From Cristatella mucedo (taxonomy: Eukaryota; Bryozoa; Phylactolaemata; Cristatellidae): a DNA stretch of 60,000 bases. Made by a program: the position numbers and the translations under genes. The notes under the pieces are model-generated. The model ran no database searches, was not told the origin of the DNA, and saw only the letters and a program-made list of their open reading frames with translations. Below are positions 1-12,900 of the stretch, one piece after another. The stretch is taken from assembly GCA_009760855.2 (NCBI GenBank), contig WPIO01000120.1, forward strand, positions 994,001 to 1,054,000, given 5' to 3'. Positions within the stretch are counted from its first letter, which is position 1; each line of letters begins with the position of its first letter.

Positions 1-16
1 CAAAGCGGCCTGTATT

Positions 17-70
17 CAAACGTTAAGCTCTTTTCAAACGTTAAGCTCTTTTCAAACGTTAAGCTCTTTT
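17..70. repeat. Three perfect copies of an 18-bp unit
   Basis: The unit CAAACGTTAAGCTCTTTT is repeated at 17-34, 35-52 and 53-70 with no mismatch. No function is apparent. Confidence 0.95.
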
Positions 71-85
71 TATAGTACCATTAGG

Positions 86-141
<56 letters not shown>

Positions 142-159
142 GCGTGCGTGCGTGCGTGC

Positions 160-256
<97 letters not shown>
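86..256. repeat. Compound microsatellite (TA)n-(TG)n with TGCG interruptions
   Basis: TA repeats to position 100, then about 155 bp of TG with a CGTG-rich block near 136-168. Confidence 0.98.
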
Positions 257-257
<1 letters not shown>

Positions 258-663
258 AAGCCTTACACAATTACTTTAGGCATTAAGGGCAGATACGAAG
301 GTAAATGAAGCGATTACTACTTATGACTGGTAGTTTCCATAGTCAGTGAGTTTACTAGAACAAGTCACAAATCTCACGTTATGTAGTAGAATATTTCGGT
401 ACTAATAGTATAGTATGGTTGACCTCTGATGACTGCAACCGAATTTGTTAATTTGAATATGCCGTTTCATCGGATAAAGTTCGTCATATTTCCTTTCACC
501 TAATTAATACCATTTTTCTGTCAAAATTAAACGTGCATGACCAATAAATGTATTTAATAAGCTTAAGCTTATATTGCAGCCATGTTTACGTAGAAGAAGA
601 GCCTCCATGGCTGTCGAAACTACTTGCAGTGGTCAATAAAAAATGGACACTGCAGGACTCAAA

Positions 664-711
664 GAAAAGACCAGGGTCATGAAGAACGAAAAGACCAGGG
701 TCACGAAGAAC
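664..711. repeat. 24-bp direct duplication
   Basis: Two adjacent 24-mers, GAAAAGACCAGGGTCAYGAA followed by GAAC, differ at one base (T/C). Confidence 0.9.
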
Positions 712-1079
712 GATTACCACACCTATGGTGCTTTTTAATTACGACATGAAAGTTTTCGCTATAGTATCTCGAGGAAATGAAAAAAAATAAAAAAGCCTAA
801 TCATGACAGCCATTCCCAACGACTGCTTGCAGGTTTCCTAATAATACAAGTTAGTGATTCTTCCCAAGTTTATAAGAAGAGTAATATGAGTTATACAAAA
901 AATTGTATCGAACTGAAAGATAATTCAATCTGCTTATAGGTTCTTTAGATTTAATTCCGCAGAAGCCTAATCGACTGGTCAGTGGAAGCATGATCACTGA
1001 CAACCATCATAACATGGTTACTGGTGATACTGCCGGTCTCAGCATGGAAATATGATTGATGGCAGCATGGCAATAACAT

Positions 1080-1300
1080 GGGTAAGGGGAGAGTATAAAT
1101 CCTAAAAAGAATGGGACCAAGTACAGAGCCCTGAGGTAAACCATAATTCAGTGGTTCATTTAACTAATACTTTTGCATTTACATCAATACTCTGGAATCT
1201 CCCACTGAGGCCTGAACTGATGCAATGCAGTGCTGGTGATGCCGAGCAAGATCAGAGGCCCCCAAGAAGAACTTGGTGATCAATATTAACAGAGAAATAT
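1080..1300 (-). mobile_element. LINE (L2/CR1-like) reverse transcriptase fragment, broken
   Basis: On the minus strand a frame reads LPQGSVLGPILFRIYTLPL, the conserved RT motif preceding the catalytic YADD block. An upstream segment matches the plus-strand LINE at about 30660-30880 at nucleotide level. Stops interrupt the frame, and no flanking ORF or tail is visible. Confidence 0.8.
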
Positions 1301-1673
1301 AATCTTAACAACATTGGCATTATTATGAATTCACATTTCTTCGAATTTAATTATTGGTTGATGAATTTTCTAATTGTCGTTAAAATGTAAAGCGAATTCA
1401 CTTTATTCGCGAAAATTAAGGCGCATGTATTTTGGTTTAGTTAGGTGGTTATAATTTCAAAATCTTTCAGACAAAGCTTGTGTTTGGGAAAGGCTTTGAT
1501 TTTTAGGTTTGCTTCAAATCATCATCACTATGGCATCGTTGGAAAAATATGACTATGCGACATCGTCTAGATAATCTACCAATTATGTATTGTCTCGCGA
1601 ATAAGTTAGGATTAATAAGGTGGCGTTGCAATATTGCCAAGACAGGATGTTTAAAACAGTTTCAATGTTTTAA

Positions 1674-1739
<66 letters not shown>
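1674..1739. repeat. (TA)n-(GA)n microsatellite
   Basis: An AT-alternating run followed by about 30 bp of GA. Confidence 0.95.
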
Positions 1740-1741
<2 letters not shown>

Positions 1742-2377
1742 CGGATATATCTATTAATCATCTCTTCTGATATTTTAGACACTACAATTGCTATTTTGAA
1801 AACTTGTAATAACTCTCAATATCACAAGGGACCCACCAGTATGGTGGATCAGTAATATTATTTCTTGTGCTGTAGTAAAACAATTACAGCTCATAATTAA
1901 CGCATATGAGGTAAACATGTTTTTTCCGTCACTCTTGAATAATGAGGTCATTCACTAAAACGTTCAGACTGCATGTGGTAATCATAATTTTTAATATAAT
2001 GACCATTAGCAAGTCCCGAGCTATCTTCATGATGGATATTTGAAGTAATAGTAAATTTGTAGGATGACTTGTTGGATAAGTTGTTAATGCTGCTGGTTTC
2101 AGTCTTAGGCGAAAGTTTTAACCACTGCATTCCTATTCAAGTCTTTCAGTGTACACAGTGTAAGTTTCAAACTTTTTCCTTTTCTCAATTAAATTGAAAC
2201 TTAAAACTAAGAAATAATATCTGTCTGTTGACCTAATACTCCAGAAAGCTCTTATCTTTAATGCGCAATTGATTGGTAGTTGGTAAGATATTTTCAGTTC
2301 TTGATCTCCAGATGAACTGATGAGCTTTAACTCACAAGTTCATTTTATACCAATGTGGGACATTTGGTGGTGCTTCT

Positions 2378-2450
2378 TTTGCAGCAAATTTAAAGCGCTG
2401 GTAAGAAAAATGATTCATTGAGGGCGCTATAAAAATTGTATTACTTTTAT
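2378..2450 (+). mobile_element. Possible LINE 3'-tail relic
   Basis: A GCAGCAAATTTAAAGCGCT segment, then GGGCGCTATAAAAATTGT, recalls the 3' tail of the LINE family at 51737-51840. It is short and degenerate. Confidence 0.35.
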
Positions 2451-2903
2451 TTTAAATACAGTTTTCAAATGCTTTAACAACCATATGTTCAATTGTATTG
2501 GAACTGCACCTCTTATTTTTTTAATTTTCTTAACCATACTATGCAGGCTCTCTTGTCATTAGTCAGTGATAGTCTTGGAATGAAAAATTCCTTTAGACTT
2601 CATAATAGTCACAGCCTTGGTTTTTGGAGTCCATGCTCAGGCGAAAAGTAGGTTTAAATTAAAGTAAGTGCAGTACGTCATGACATGCTCTATGTACGAC
2701 ACTAAGTTTTTTAAGACATATTAAATTACCAAAAATGTGTAATATAAAGTTTCATCTCAAAATTATTTACATAATATATTGCAACTAGAGCTTGGAAAAG
2801 TTCACTCTCGTTTTCCAATTGGCTGTAGTAAATGTCTTATCGTGTTTTTGCAGTGCCTGCTTTGTATCAGGAACTGTGAACGATTGGAAATTTGCGTACT
2901 AAC

Positions 2904-3075
2904 CAGTAGTATATTACCACAAGTAGAAAGCTGGGCACGGAGACAGTCAGCTGTACTGCTCGCCATCGACGTAGTGCAAAAGCTAGGCCACTGCATATGA
3001 AATAACCTGTCGAGAACACGGAGGTGATGACGATTGCTGTGAGAAGCCTCTTCGATGGACCGACGAGTTCTACAG
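2904..3075 (-). CDS. Left SLC22 gene, exon 5 (helices 5-6)
   Basis: The acceptor is TTTTTAG and the donor TG|GTTAGT, phase 2, the same as the right copy. Encodes VELVGPSKRLLTAIVITSVF, then SGLAFALRRWRAVQL and helix 6 to IYY. About 70% identical to right exon 5, the least conserved of the membrane exons. It is the last exon of this gene inside the window. Confidence 0.91.
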
Positions 3076-6000
3076 CTAAAAATTAAATATTAATGCTGTT
3101 TAGTAAAAGATTAATACAATTTATAAGATCTGTAAATGGCATGTGTATGAAAAACCTTCTCCGTCAAAATAACATCAGTTTATTCACCAATCTTTTTTTC
3201 ATAGCAACAGAAGAGCCTTTGTAGCTCTCACCCCAGCAAGCAACGCCAATAAATGACTCCGAATACCGAATTTGAATCTAGGACCTCAGGACCGAGGTCG
3301 TCGATACAACCAAATTACCAGTTTGCCATTGCGGCTCTTCAATAACAACACAAAAAACTAAATTAATTAAATGAAATTAAGTACTAACCGATTTAACAGC
3401 CCCTTTGTATAGCAACCGAAGAGCGTTTACGGCACTCACCTCAGCTTGCATCGGCAGTTAAGGACCGGCCCCCCTAGCATTTGAATCCATGACCTTGGGA
3501 CAAAGGTCATGAAAAACATCCACCTTGCCTAGTGTGCTATCATGGCTCAGAACATTGTGTGGAATCAGTATAATTGTTGTTTCACTTGTTAAAGGCTTTA
3601 GCCACTATTAGCCTGCTGCCAAGAAGTTGGATAACGCAATTTGACTGTTCATTATGCCATATTAACGGCAACTTCATACCTTCCAGCAAATACATGTCTT
3701 TTATGGGATTTATCCGAAATGAAACGCTTACGTCGAATGACGAAATAGCTAAATTACATTCTACAACTCAATATACAGCCTTGGGGTATGTTTCTTCTTC
3801 TTCCCCCTGGGATTATGCATTGCCTACTTGAGTAGCCAATCCCACAGTTCGGACCTTGAAGAATGATTCCATTGGAAAGAAAACACGGACCAGTGGGGCT
3901 ACGGGAGCAGCTAAATGACATTTGGCGTACAACTCCTGCCGTTTTCACATCGCGAGAGCACCACAATTGCTTAAGCAGCTGCCAAATAGCCAGCCCGTCA
4001 AGTGGAGCCATTACAGTGGGCAGGCTCAGTGAAGGTCAAGGTGCACGTGGAGCTGTACATTTCCTGAAGGTGACTGAGTGTAATAGGATGTGTAAATAAG
4101 GTGGTTAGTTTCGTATGGATCTACAATGAAGAATTGCCTATGCTCGTCGAATGGCTGAATAAGGCTCTCTGTAGAGTCGCTACAATGTACTTCTTAGACA
4201 AAGTCTAAACCCTTTTTAAAAGTGGCCTGACCTCACAGCCCGGATTTGTACACACTCGTTAGATAGATTGCTGTAATCTGTTTGCTCGTAGATTGGTACA
4301 CTAATTTTATAGAAGACCCTCCTTCAATGCCGACTAGTGTGTGGTTTTGACCAATGCTACTCGCTTGCATTTTGTTGTTATGAAACCTGCTAGTAAGTCT
4401 ACTTTCGTCTCATGATATTTGGACGTCTTTATTACTGCCTTTCTTTTCAGTCTAAAAGATGTGTTGAGGATTGATGGTTTTACGTACTGAAAAGTGAAAT
4501 CCGTGAGGTTAAAATAGACTTCGGAGCTCCTATGGGTGAAGAATTTTTTGGGTAACAACATTGCTAATAATAATATTAATGTTAGTAATAACAATTATAT
4601 TAAATTTACGTAGCACCACCTGATAAGTTTTTTTTCAAGAAACTCCAGATTCCGTAGAGGAAGCATGATATAGTAGTCAACCAGTAAGTCTTGTTAGTTT
4701 CTCAATGACGCCTCTGCTGGTTTCCTAGTGACGAGCGTAGCGGCTGACTAAAGCAAGACTTGCTGGGCGATGCCCATGCGGCGGCACATTTTGCAAGAAC
4801 GTTTCCACATGAGTGCATCAATAGGACTGCAGGGAAGTGGTAATGGTGAGCCGCAGTGCTTACACACACCCGTTTGATGTCGAGCTGATCTCCGATTAGG
4901 GTAGGGCTACATTTCTTGAAAGAAAACGTCGGTCTAAGCAGCTTCTTAGCAATTGTCCTCCGACAGTAGCTGAATGAATAGACTCGAATGTCAGTGGGTA
5001 CTACCAATTTTTAATAGATGCCAAGATGCTAGAGTTCAGCACTGTCCCATGTCTGAAATCCGGGTGTCAGCAAACTGCATGGAGACCCATGCGATATACC
5101 TTCAGAGCGACGGGTTTTTGTTATGCACACATGAGCACTGCTCCCTATACAGTGTCGTAATGTAACTCTAAAGTATGCGATGTGCAGGTGGTTAAAATGG
5201 GCATTACCTAATCCGGAGGAACAGTTAAATAGAAAGCTAGCGGTGCAAGTCGCATAGTAACCAAACGTCTAGGCATCAAATAATGGTCACACGGTGAAAA
5301 AAACTTACTTTTTACTTGCTACGCGGAGTAAAGTATAGCGAATGGTTTTCCCTGCTCTTTTTATTACATCAAAGAAGTCGGCTCACGTTTGAACGTCAAA
5401 TCTACTGCGGCTTATGGTACTGATGCAATCACCCGAGAAACCTCTACCAACAATTTGCTAATTTGAGCGACATTAATAACTGCAATATTTAGTTCAAATC
5501 TCAAAAACGTATTGCTACAATGATGTTTTATTTGTAATAGTCATTTTTCAAACTCTATCACTAATTGCCGGAAGGCCAAAATAGTGTCAGCAGTATCAAG
5601 TTATTTCACTTTGTAAAATAAGCTACGAAAAACTTAACTGAAAATTGGAAAGAATAAGATGCGAAAATATAAAATTCTATCCCGTTACTTGATAATTATT
5701 CAGGGCAACCAGTTATAACCGTTCAAAATTTACCTTTACAAGAGTAAAAGGCGACTCAAAGTAACAGTTAGAGACGACACGTTGCTATATAAAGCCACTT
5801 CAAAGTGAGGCCTGAATTCGTCCAAAGAGTCGTGTTATTCGTCCGGAAAATTCATTGCAGGTGCTTTGTATGTGACTATGCTTAGCTATGCAAGACACTT
5901 GAACTTGCCCAGAACGAACGCGATTAAGTAGACGCCAACACTTGCTCCACCGGTAAAGAACCGAAACGTAATGTAGCTGTATATTTCTGGAGCCACAGCT

Positions 6001-9000
6001 GAGCCAACACCAAAAGATCCTTGCATAATCAAGCACATTAGAAGAGATTTTCTTCTCCCAAATCTAGAACAAATAAAAACACTGACTTTAAAATGAGAAG
6101 AACTGCGGCGGAAGATGAGTCTATACGTGATATCTTAATGAATTCGCCGAAAAGTGAAACTGAATTGCAAAGAATGATTCAACGGTGCATCTCTCAAGGC
6201 TCAAAAGTCTTCCAACTATAATTCACGGTAAATATTAATATTCATTAAGCCTTAAAATCGTGACTAATAAGTGCTTTTTGACTGTCTTTAGAGTAGTTTA
6301 GAAGAGACATGTACCATTGCTATATGGTTTCAACGGTGTTGAGCATCCAAAAAAGAAAATACTCGTCGTTACTATTGTATCAACCATTTTACTGTCTGAT
6401 TGAACAACATTTTAAATGGTGCTACCCGCCTCATTGAAGGCTCAAGCCTTTTAGAAAAGCTAACGCACTTCTCTGGTATTTGCCGTGCCAAAATAACTAT
6501 TCAAGATGTCAAACGTTAGCAATGTGACCAATTGTGGGATCGTGAGAAAGAGTTGTACTTTTGAATGTTAGCAGTAGAGTTTCTGCTCATACGAAAGCAC
6601 AGAAAAATAAATACACCGCTATCTATATTCACAAATAGTTCACAGCCATTCTATGCTCTGTCCTCGACCGTAGACTGTTGGTAAGAGCCATATAGAGGCT
6701 CTGAGTCAATCAGCACGTGCTACATTATTGCTCTCAGTGGGAGGCGATACCTTCCTACAATTCTTTCCTTACTTTTAATTATTTAGGCGAGAGTCAAACT
6801 AAAATCGCTCTCTCAGTGATACTCCAACGAAACGATGAAAATAAATGAGAAGGTTTAACTAGATAAAAATTAAAACTTGCCTCATTTTAAGATCAGTAGT
6901 TTACCATCCTATTCTTTAAAATGTTCAGTAGTGGCTATTTAGACAGCAACGCGCAGGGTACATTCTTTCGTGACATAGCTGTCATCACTTTGCAAAACAC
7001 AGCTAAAAAAGAACAATGCGATAAATCAATACAAATGAAGCCAGTCATATGTTGACGAGTTCAACTGTCTCTGATAAATTAGTAAGTGGCTCTGTGTAAG
7101 CTCATAACAGGAACGGCTAAATTGGAACTTCAACTAATTGGCTTTCGTCATGTTTTTAGTCTAAATTAAAGGTTAAAAACTAAGTCTGTTATAGTATAGA
7201 TAAGTAAAACTAAATATTTGTGCACAATCATAAGCTTGAGTCTTTTGGGGTTGTTTGCCTAGTTGCAACAACGGTTGAACGTACGACCTCGAATTAAGTC
7301 AGAAGTAGTTCAACTGCATAATTGATCATGTAGCGTCGGGTGACTTATTAAACTAAGGCGTATGTTCGTCCATTATTTCGTAAAGTCGACACTCAAAGAG
7401 TAAGCTTTAGCTATTGATAGAGTGGCCTTCTATGAAATAACAATACCTAAAGTTTGATCCAAGTCCACGATTATGACTCCCTACCAAAGTTGTCTGACAA
7501 AACTAGTGTTATATGTCGCGAAATCTGAAATTCCGCAAATAATGTATAGTGGTAGAAAAAATGCATAATACATACCGACAGCTGCACTGAGATTCCGCAG
7601 CTTGTTATTGGTGTCATAGCCACTATTTAAAAAAACACATAATTTATTCCTGTGCTTCCTATTCTAAAGTGGTCAGGGGGCTCTTTGATAGGGAATCGAA
7701 GCAAATAAGACTTTACTGTGACCCGCCTGACCCATCTAACTTACCTCTCAAATATTTAGCTTACTCGTGGCATTTTTTTAGCTACCAGAATATTTAAATA
7801 TGTTCCCATCAATTAGCTAATACATTCTTCCATGCAAACCTCTTAGAAAATCGGGCGTTTTCTTTGTGAAGGACAAACGTTGTTTAACTGTCCCTAAAAT
7901 CTTTGTGAAAATTGGTCTCAGGCTGCTCGTCCGACAATGTTCTTGCGCCTTTGGGTAATGCTAATTCAGTGCAACTCATTTTATGTGTCGAATTTTTTAC
8001 TCACTATGCTCGTAAGTTTCCCCATATCGACAGGGATCGGTCTATTTGCTTTTCACTTTGCACTCAAGTAGCACTGGGCTTCGACCGCTCAATCGAAAAC
8101 ATAACCGATTTCTAAGTAATGATGCTTTTTGGGAAATACTTTTAATAATCAAGGGGTAATGTATTGTAAAAAACATCATGTGTATTAACCAAAAAGCTCT
8201 TTAATGCTAAGATTGCAATGGTGCACATGAATTTAGCCGAATATTTCGCTTCAATATCTTTTTAAAGATTTGAAACGTCATAGGATCTTGGCCTAACTAT
8301 CTGTGACTAAAGGTTAGGAGACTGAAAGCAAGTAGGATTACCAGATACATCAGAAACTGATGCATTATTGGATCTTGATCAGCTGGTTTAAGCCAAAAAC
8401 GATTTTGTAATAAGCATTGGTCCCAAAAAAGTTTAGAAAAAGAAATATGTCTCGACTAAGTACCTTTAAAATGGCCGAATGCCTTGCCTGGCTTATACGC
8501 TGGAAATAATGTAAAGGAGTCAGATCATTTGCACGGTTAACAAGTATATTGAGAGTGACTGTATTGGTTTTCTTAGTCCTTGAAAGCACGGTATCTTCAA
8601 AGTTGGATTGAGGTTGCCTGGAAGTGTGCTTAATGATATATCCGAAAGAAAGTTTACATGTTAGTCCATCTAATCCTTCAAGACAGACAGCTTAATTTGA
8701 CACACACACGCACACGAGGTCCCCAATTTGTAATTTTAGCATGGAATATTCACACAATAATTGTTGGCTGGTGTTCAAAATAACAGATTTTTCTGTCTGT
8801 TGGCCACATAGAGAGTGGCGTAAATCGCTGTGCTTATATGTACTTAATTATAATATAGCACTACGTACCTAATTAGACCTAATGTAAGCCTATAATTAAT
8901 GCAAACAATGACCTTGTAAAAATACACCCAAAGAAGAAGACGAATTTAGATATTTTAAGCTGGATGCAAACTAGCCAAAAGTGGTTGCAGTGCTCACTGT

Positions 9001-9942
9001 TTCTTACCTGTCCGACAGAACTCCGGCTACAAAGGAGCCCACCATGACACCGGCCATGTAAACCATGCTGCTCATCGTAGATAGAAATTTCCTTTTACAA
9101 ACGAGAGACCACTGAAACGTGCATGTTTACCTGGGTAATGAGAACATATCATTAGGATACAATTAGTCTATTTTAAGCAATCTTAAAAATGAAGCAGATC
9201 GGATATTTACAAGCATTCTAAAAGGTATGTGCACTTTTGATGCATACAACATTTTATCCCTTGCACCAGATGTGAAGTGCATAGCGAAAGAGTGAGTTAT
9301 CTGTAGGCTGTATATGAAATGCATTATTAGCCTTAATATTCCTAATATTTGAAAGATAACAAAAGGCACAACGATTTACATTACAATGGCAAATAAAAAT
9401 ACACAATGCAATCGTCGATTAAATGCATATCGCACTCGTTTGTAGCAAAATTTTTAGCCGTCAATTGCGGGTACTTTCTCAACTCAGAAAACTAGCTCAC
9501 ATTGCTGTACACCAGCATACTAAGAACTCGAATTGAAAAACCATGAAAGGGCAAGAAAACAACAATTTCACAGCTTCAAGCTAAGGCTAAAACTTTAGGA
9601 CTAAACAAAACTTGTGGACCTAAGTCAGTGCCGAGAACGGAATAGTGGTCTAGGAGAGTATTCTGTCGGTACCATGTTTGTATCATTGAAAGCATTTGGC
9701 TTACAATTGCGATGGCTTATGGGCGAAGTTCTGCTTACGTCCATAAACTAAACTTAATGAGCTGCTGCAACAAAATGTAGCTTGCGGATCCAGATTATAA
9801 AATCAAAAAATATAAAAGAAAAACAAATAGCAAATACTTTGACTGGTTTTCAATCGGTCCGGTAAGATTAGGTTAGCCTACCTATAAACAAAAAAGTCTA
9901 AGCTCTGCACTCAAGAAATACTTTCAAATCGGAACAAATTAA

Positions 9943-9977
<35 letters not shown>

Positions 9978-12900
9978 CTAGTAAAAGGTTTTTAAAGTTT
10001 GCATACACGTGAACGTCAAAAAATGAGGCGAAACTACAATATAAGATTAGACCACAATTAATACTGTATTATAGTATATACATAGTCAATGAAAATTTTC
10101 TCTGGGATTTACAATTAAAGTTTGTATTGATGGATATCTCCCCGGCCAAACCCGGCTTTGGATTGTGCGCTTACATCTTGCTAGCTCGTGATACTTGTTG
10201 CTAAATTAGCTCAGGTAAAAGAATCAAAACAAGAACGGCCAACATATTAAATCGTTTTTTAGAATTAGCCAAAATATTCAGTACACTATTTGAAACCTCG
10301 TGGGTAGGAACTGAGCTGCTATTTACTACGAGAAACAAGCAGCCTGCGATTTCATTAAGGAGTCACTAAACCTTCAACCTAAGTGAATCGCTCATGATTG
10401 ATGATACCTCCAGACATAACCTTTTCGAACCGTGCCTAAGAAGATTAACCAATGCAGTCCCCCTATCCTTAAATTCGCAATGAGAAATCGAGTGCAAGCT
10501 CGTCCTACTAAAAAAATGTTGATAGTGCTTCAGTGAGATACTAAAGTGATCAGCAAAACTAAAAACAAAATCCTTTCAATCCGGCTAGCCTTTCAACGTA
10601 ATCGAGATGCATTTACTAATCAGTTAATCACATCCCGTTGGTTCCGCATTAGTCATGACATAGTGAAGGCTAGAAGAGGCTGGACAATGAGAGACAACGC
10701 GAGACAACGCGAGAAAACGCGAGACAACGCGAGACAACGTGAGACATTACGAGACTACGCGAGACAACGCGAGAGCATGTGAGAAAAGGCGTGAGGAATC
10801 GAGAAGGAGATGAGACGAGACTATAGGAGACAAGGGGAGAAAGTTACATAGAGACGGTACTTGAGAAATAGGCTCAAAGGGAAATGAAGCTTAGGTCAGA
10901 GAGATGAAACAACAATTCTTAAAAAAATATTCGTAGGTTGTTTTGTTTCGTTAAGAAAAATAAGTATTTACTAATCTAACGGAATGAGAAAATGAACTGT
11001 GATTGTAATACAAGGTTCATTTCTAGGTTTATAAAACATGAAAATACTTTTCTTGTAACTAGATAACGTTGGTTTTTGGTAATTTCTATGATGATAATTT
11101 TGCAAGTACTAGCTTTTTATTATTATATAGGCATATAGTGCGAACTTTTAAATTCGCTCAGATTGTCTATTGTTATAGATTCCTACGTTCTCGAGAGTTT
11201 AAATCGTTGAGTTGCATCGTCCTGGCTCGTTTGAATCAGGTGGAAGTTTCACGTGGACTCAAAATCCTTACACCGAATTCACAGATTTTGCATAGTAATG
11301 GAACCTGGTTTAATTGAAGTCTGACACACAATCGATGCCTGCATTCTAGTTCACTATCATCGATGCTCTATATTACTCTAGGCTTACTTTTTGGCAGCTT
11401 GAGTTTCACTGATGTAGTCACAGTTCTTAAGAGAAATATAGTTTGCTTACGTCTGTAACAATTGTGCTGTACATCTGGGTAGCCTCAAATTCGAAGTCAG
11501 TGCAGGGAGTATTCTCTGATAAGTGGCTCGTATTTTCTAGCTCCGTGGTGGTTAAAAAGCAAGCACCATACATGCTCCTGGATGCGGTGTGATTGCTAAG
11601 ACTTTGCGTAAGATTTGAGCCTTCTGACCATTTGCTGACGTTCGTGGAACATCTGAAGCAAGCAATTTTTCAATTCAAATGCAGGCAATCTCCAGCATTA
11701 AATAGCAATAGAATATAGTGGAACTTTTAAAAAGCTCCTCGGCACTGCATAAGCAAGGCTTAGATTTTTAGGCAATAAACACCTTCTATGAACACTTTTT
11801 TAAATACCAGCTTAAAAATACTCTATATGTTGGTAAATAATAATGATGCGGTTGCAAGCCAAACAATACAATATCTTATGAGGCTTTTATTTCAAATATG
11901 GACGCAGAAGCAACGAGCAGTGCCTCTCTAAATGTGGTGTGATGTAATGTATATCCCTCTGTAACTCCAAAAAGATAAAAAAAAAAGACTGTATGCGTGT
12001 TTCATAGGAGAGTCTTGTATAGCCCGCCAAAGCCTTGGCTGCTTTCGGTGAGCATTCAGATTTCGTCTCAAAGCCAACAGATTTCGTCTCAAACAACAAA
12101 GAGGGAATTAGAAGCATAGCATAGTAAGGAGAGCGGTTGAGGTAATAAGCAGCTTGGAAGTAGCAGCTCAGGACCCCTGAAAAGAAAGAGCCATAGTCGA
12201 CAGCAGGAGAGTCGTTGACTTTGGGGTAATAAAATAATAAATCTTGCTCGATCAAACAACCTTGTTTTGTACAGCGACAGAAGAGCCTTTACGGATATCA
12301 CCGCCGCTTGCAGTGGCGATCGAGAATCGCCCATAGCAGGAATCGAACCCACGACCTCGGCACCCAGGTCGTGAAAGCAACCGCCTTACCCGGTGTGCCA
12401 TCACGGCTCACCAAGAATTGTGGAAATGTTTATCAAGCGTGATATTACTCACCATTCAATTGCATTTTACTTAGCATCAAATGTAAAGCGCCCATAAAGA
12501 GATTAAGTTCTCCTGGGGTGCTTTAACAAGGGTATTAGTATTATTATTGCTTTTACTATTACTTGATGCATCCTATTTTGACGGTTTAAATGACAAATAT
12601 AGCTGAGCATCGTCAGCATAAAAGTGATATCCTATTCCATGGGGCTTAATTGCCTTCCCAGCGGTTGAGTATACTTGGAGAAAAGCAAAGGACCGAGGAC
12701 GGACCCTAGAGGAACTCGACTGTTGACCGATCTCGTGTGTGTGAGCCCTAACCCCCCACACGACAGGGATGGAACACAATCGGGCAGTGATCAATCGATC
12801 AAAATAGTAAAATCCACACATATTATAGCATTCCCTAATGGAATTTTTTGTAACCACAGTATTGGGATTTATTTTGGATAGACATTGTGCAAACTGCCGT

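Larger units (their letters stand above)
1..2903. other. Left gene intron 5 (partial)
   Basis: No host exon was found here. It holds an 18-bp triplicate at 17-70, a (TA)n(TG)n tract at 86-256, a 24-bp duplication at 664-711, a minus-strand LINE RT fragment at about 1080-1300, a (TA)n(GA)n tract at 1674-1739 and a weak plus-strand LINE-tail match at about 2378-2450. Confidence 0.6.
3076..5908. other. Left gene intron 4
   Basis: Bounded by GC...AG. It holds two SINE-A copies (3200-3337, 3387-3548). About 3550-5170 is moderately GC-rich with short open frames (for example 3754-4011 minus, 4702-5007 minus) that I do not recognise and that look like decayed repeat. Nothing was seen in 5170-5908. 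Confidence 0.6.
9112..11450. other. Left gene intron 2
   Basis: Holds a short (TA)n run at about 9949-9974 and a decamer minisatellite at 10687-10790. Otherwise nothing recognisable. Confidence 0.6.

Noticed and set aside
59-308. Open frames reading (HT)n or (CV)n across TG/CA tracts, also at 56809-57208 and 58531-58849
   Set aside because: They are translations of dinucleotide repeats with no unique protein sequence.
1-2903. Search for exon 6 (ESPRW motif) of the left SLC22 gene
   Set aside because: No match to the motif or its codons was found; the exon probably lies outside the window.
2779-3000. Plus and alternative minus frames over left exon 5
   Set aside because: The true frame is set by splicing and family motifs (VELVGPSKR); the others are shadows.
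11887-12352. 122- and 87-codon minus frames
   Set aside because: They cross repeat R3 and SINE-A; the frame is not kept in the other copies, so they are not treated as genes.
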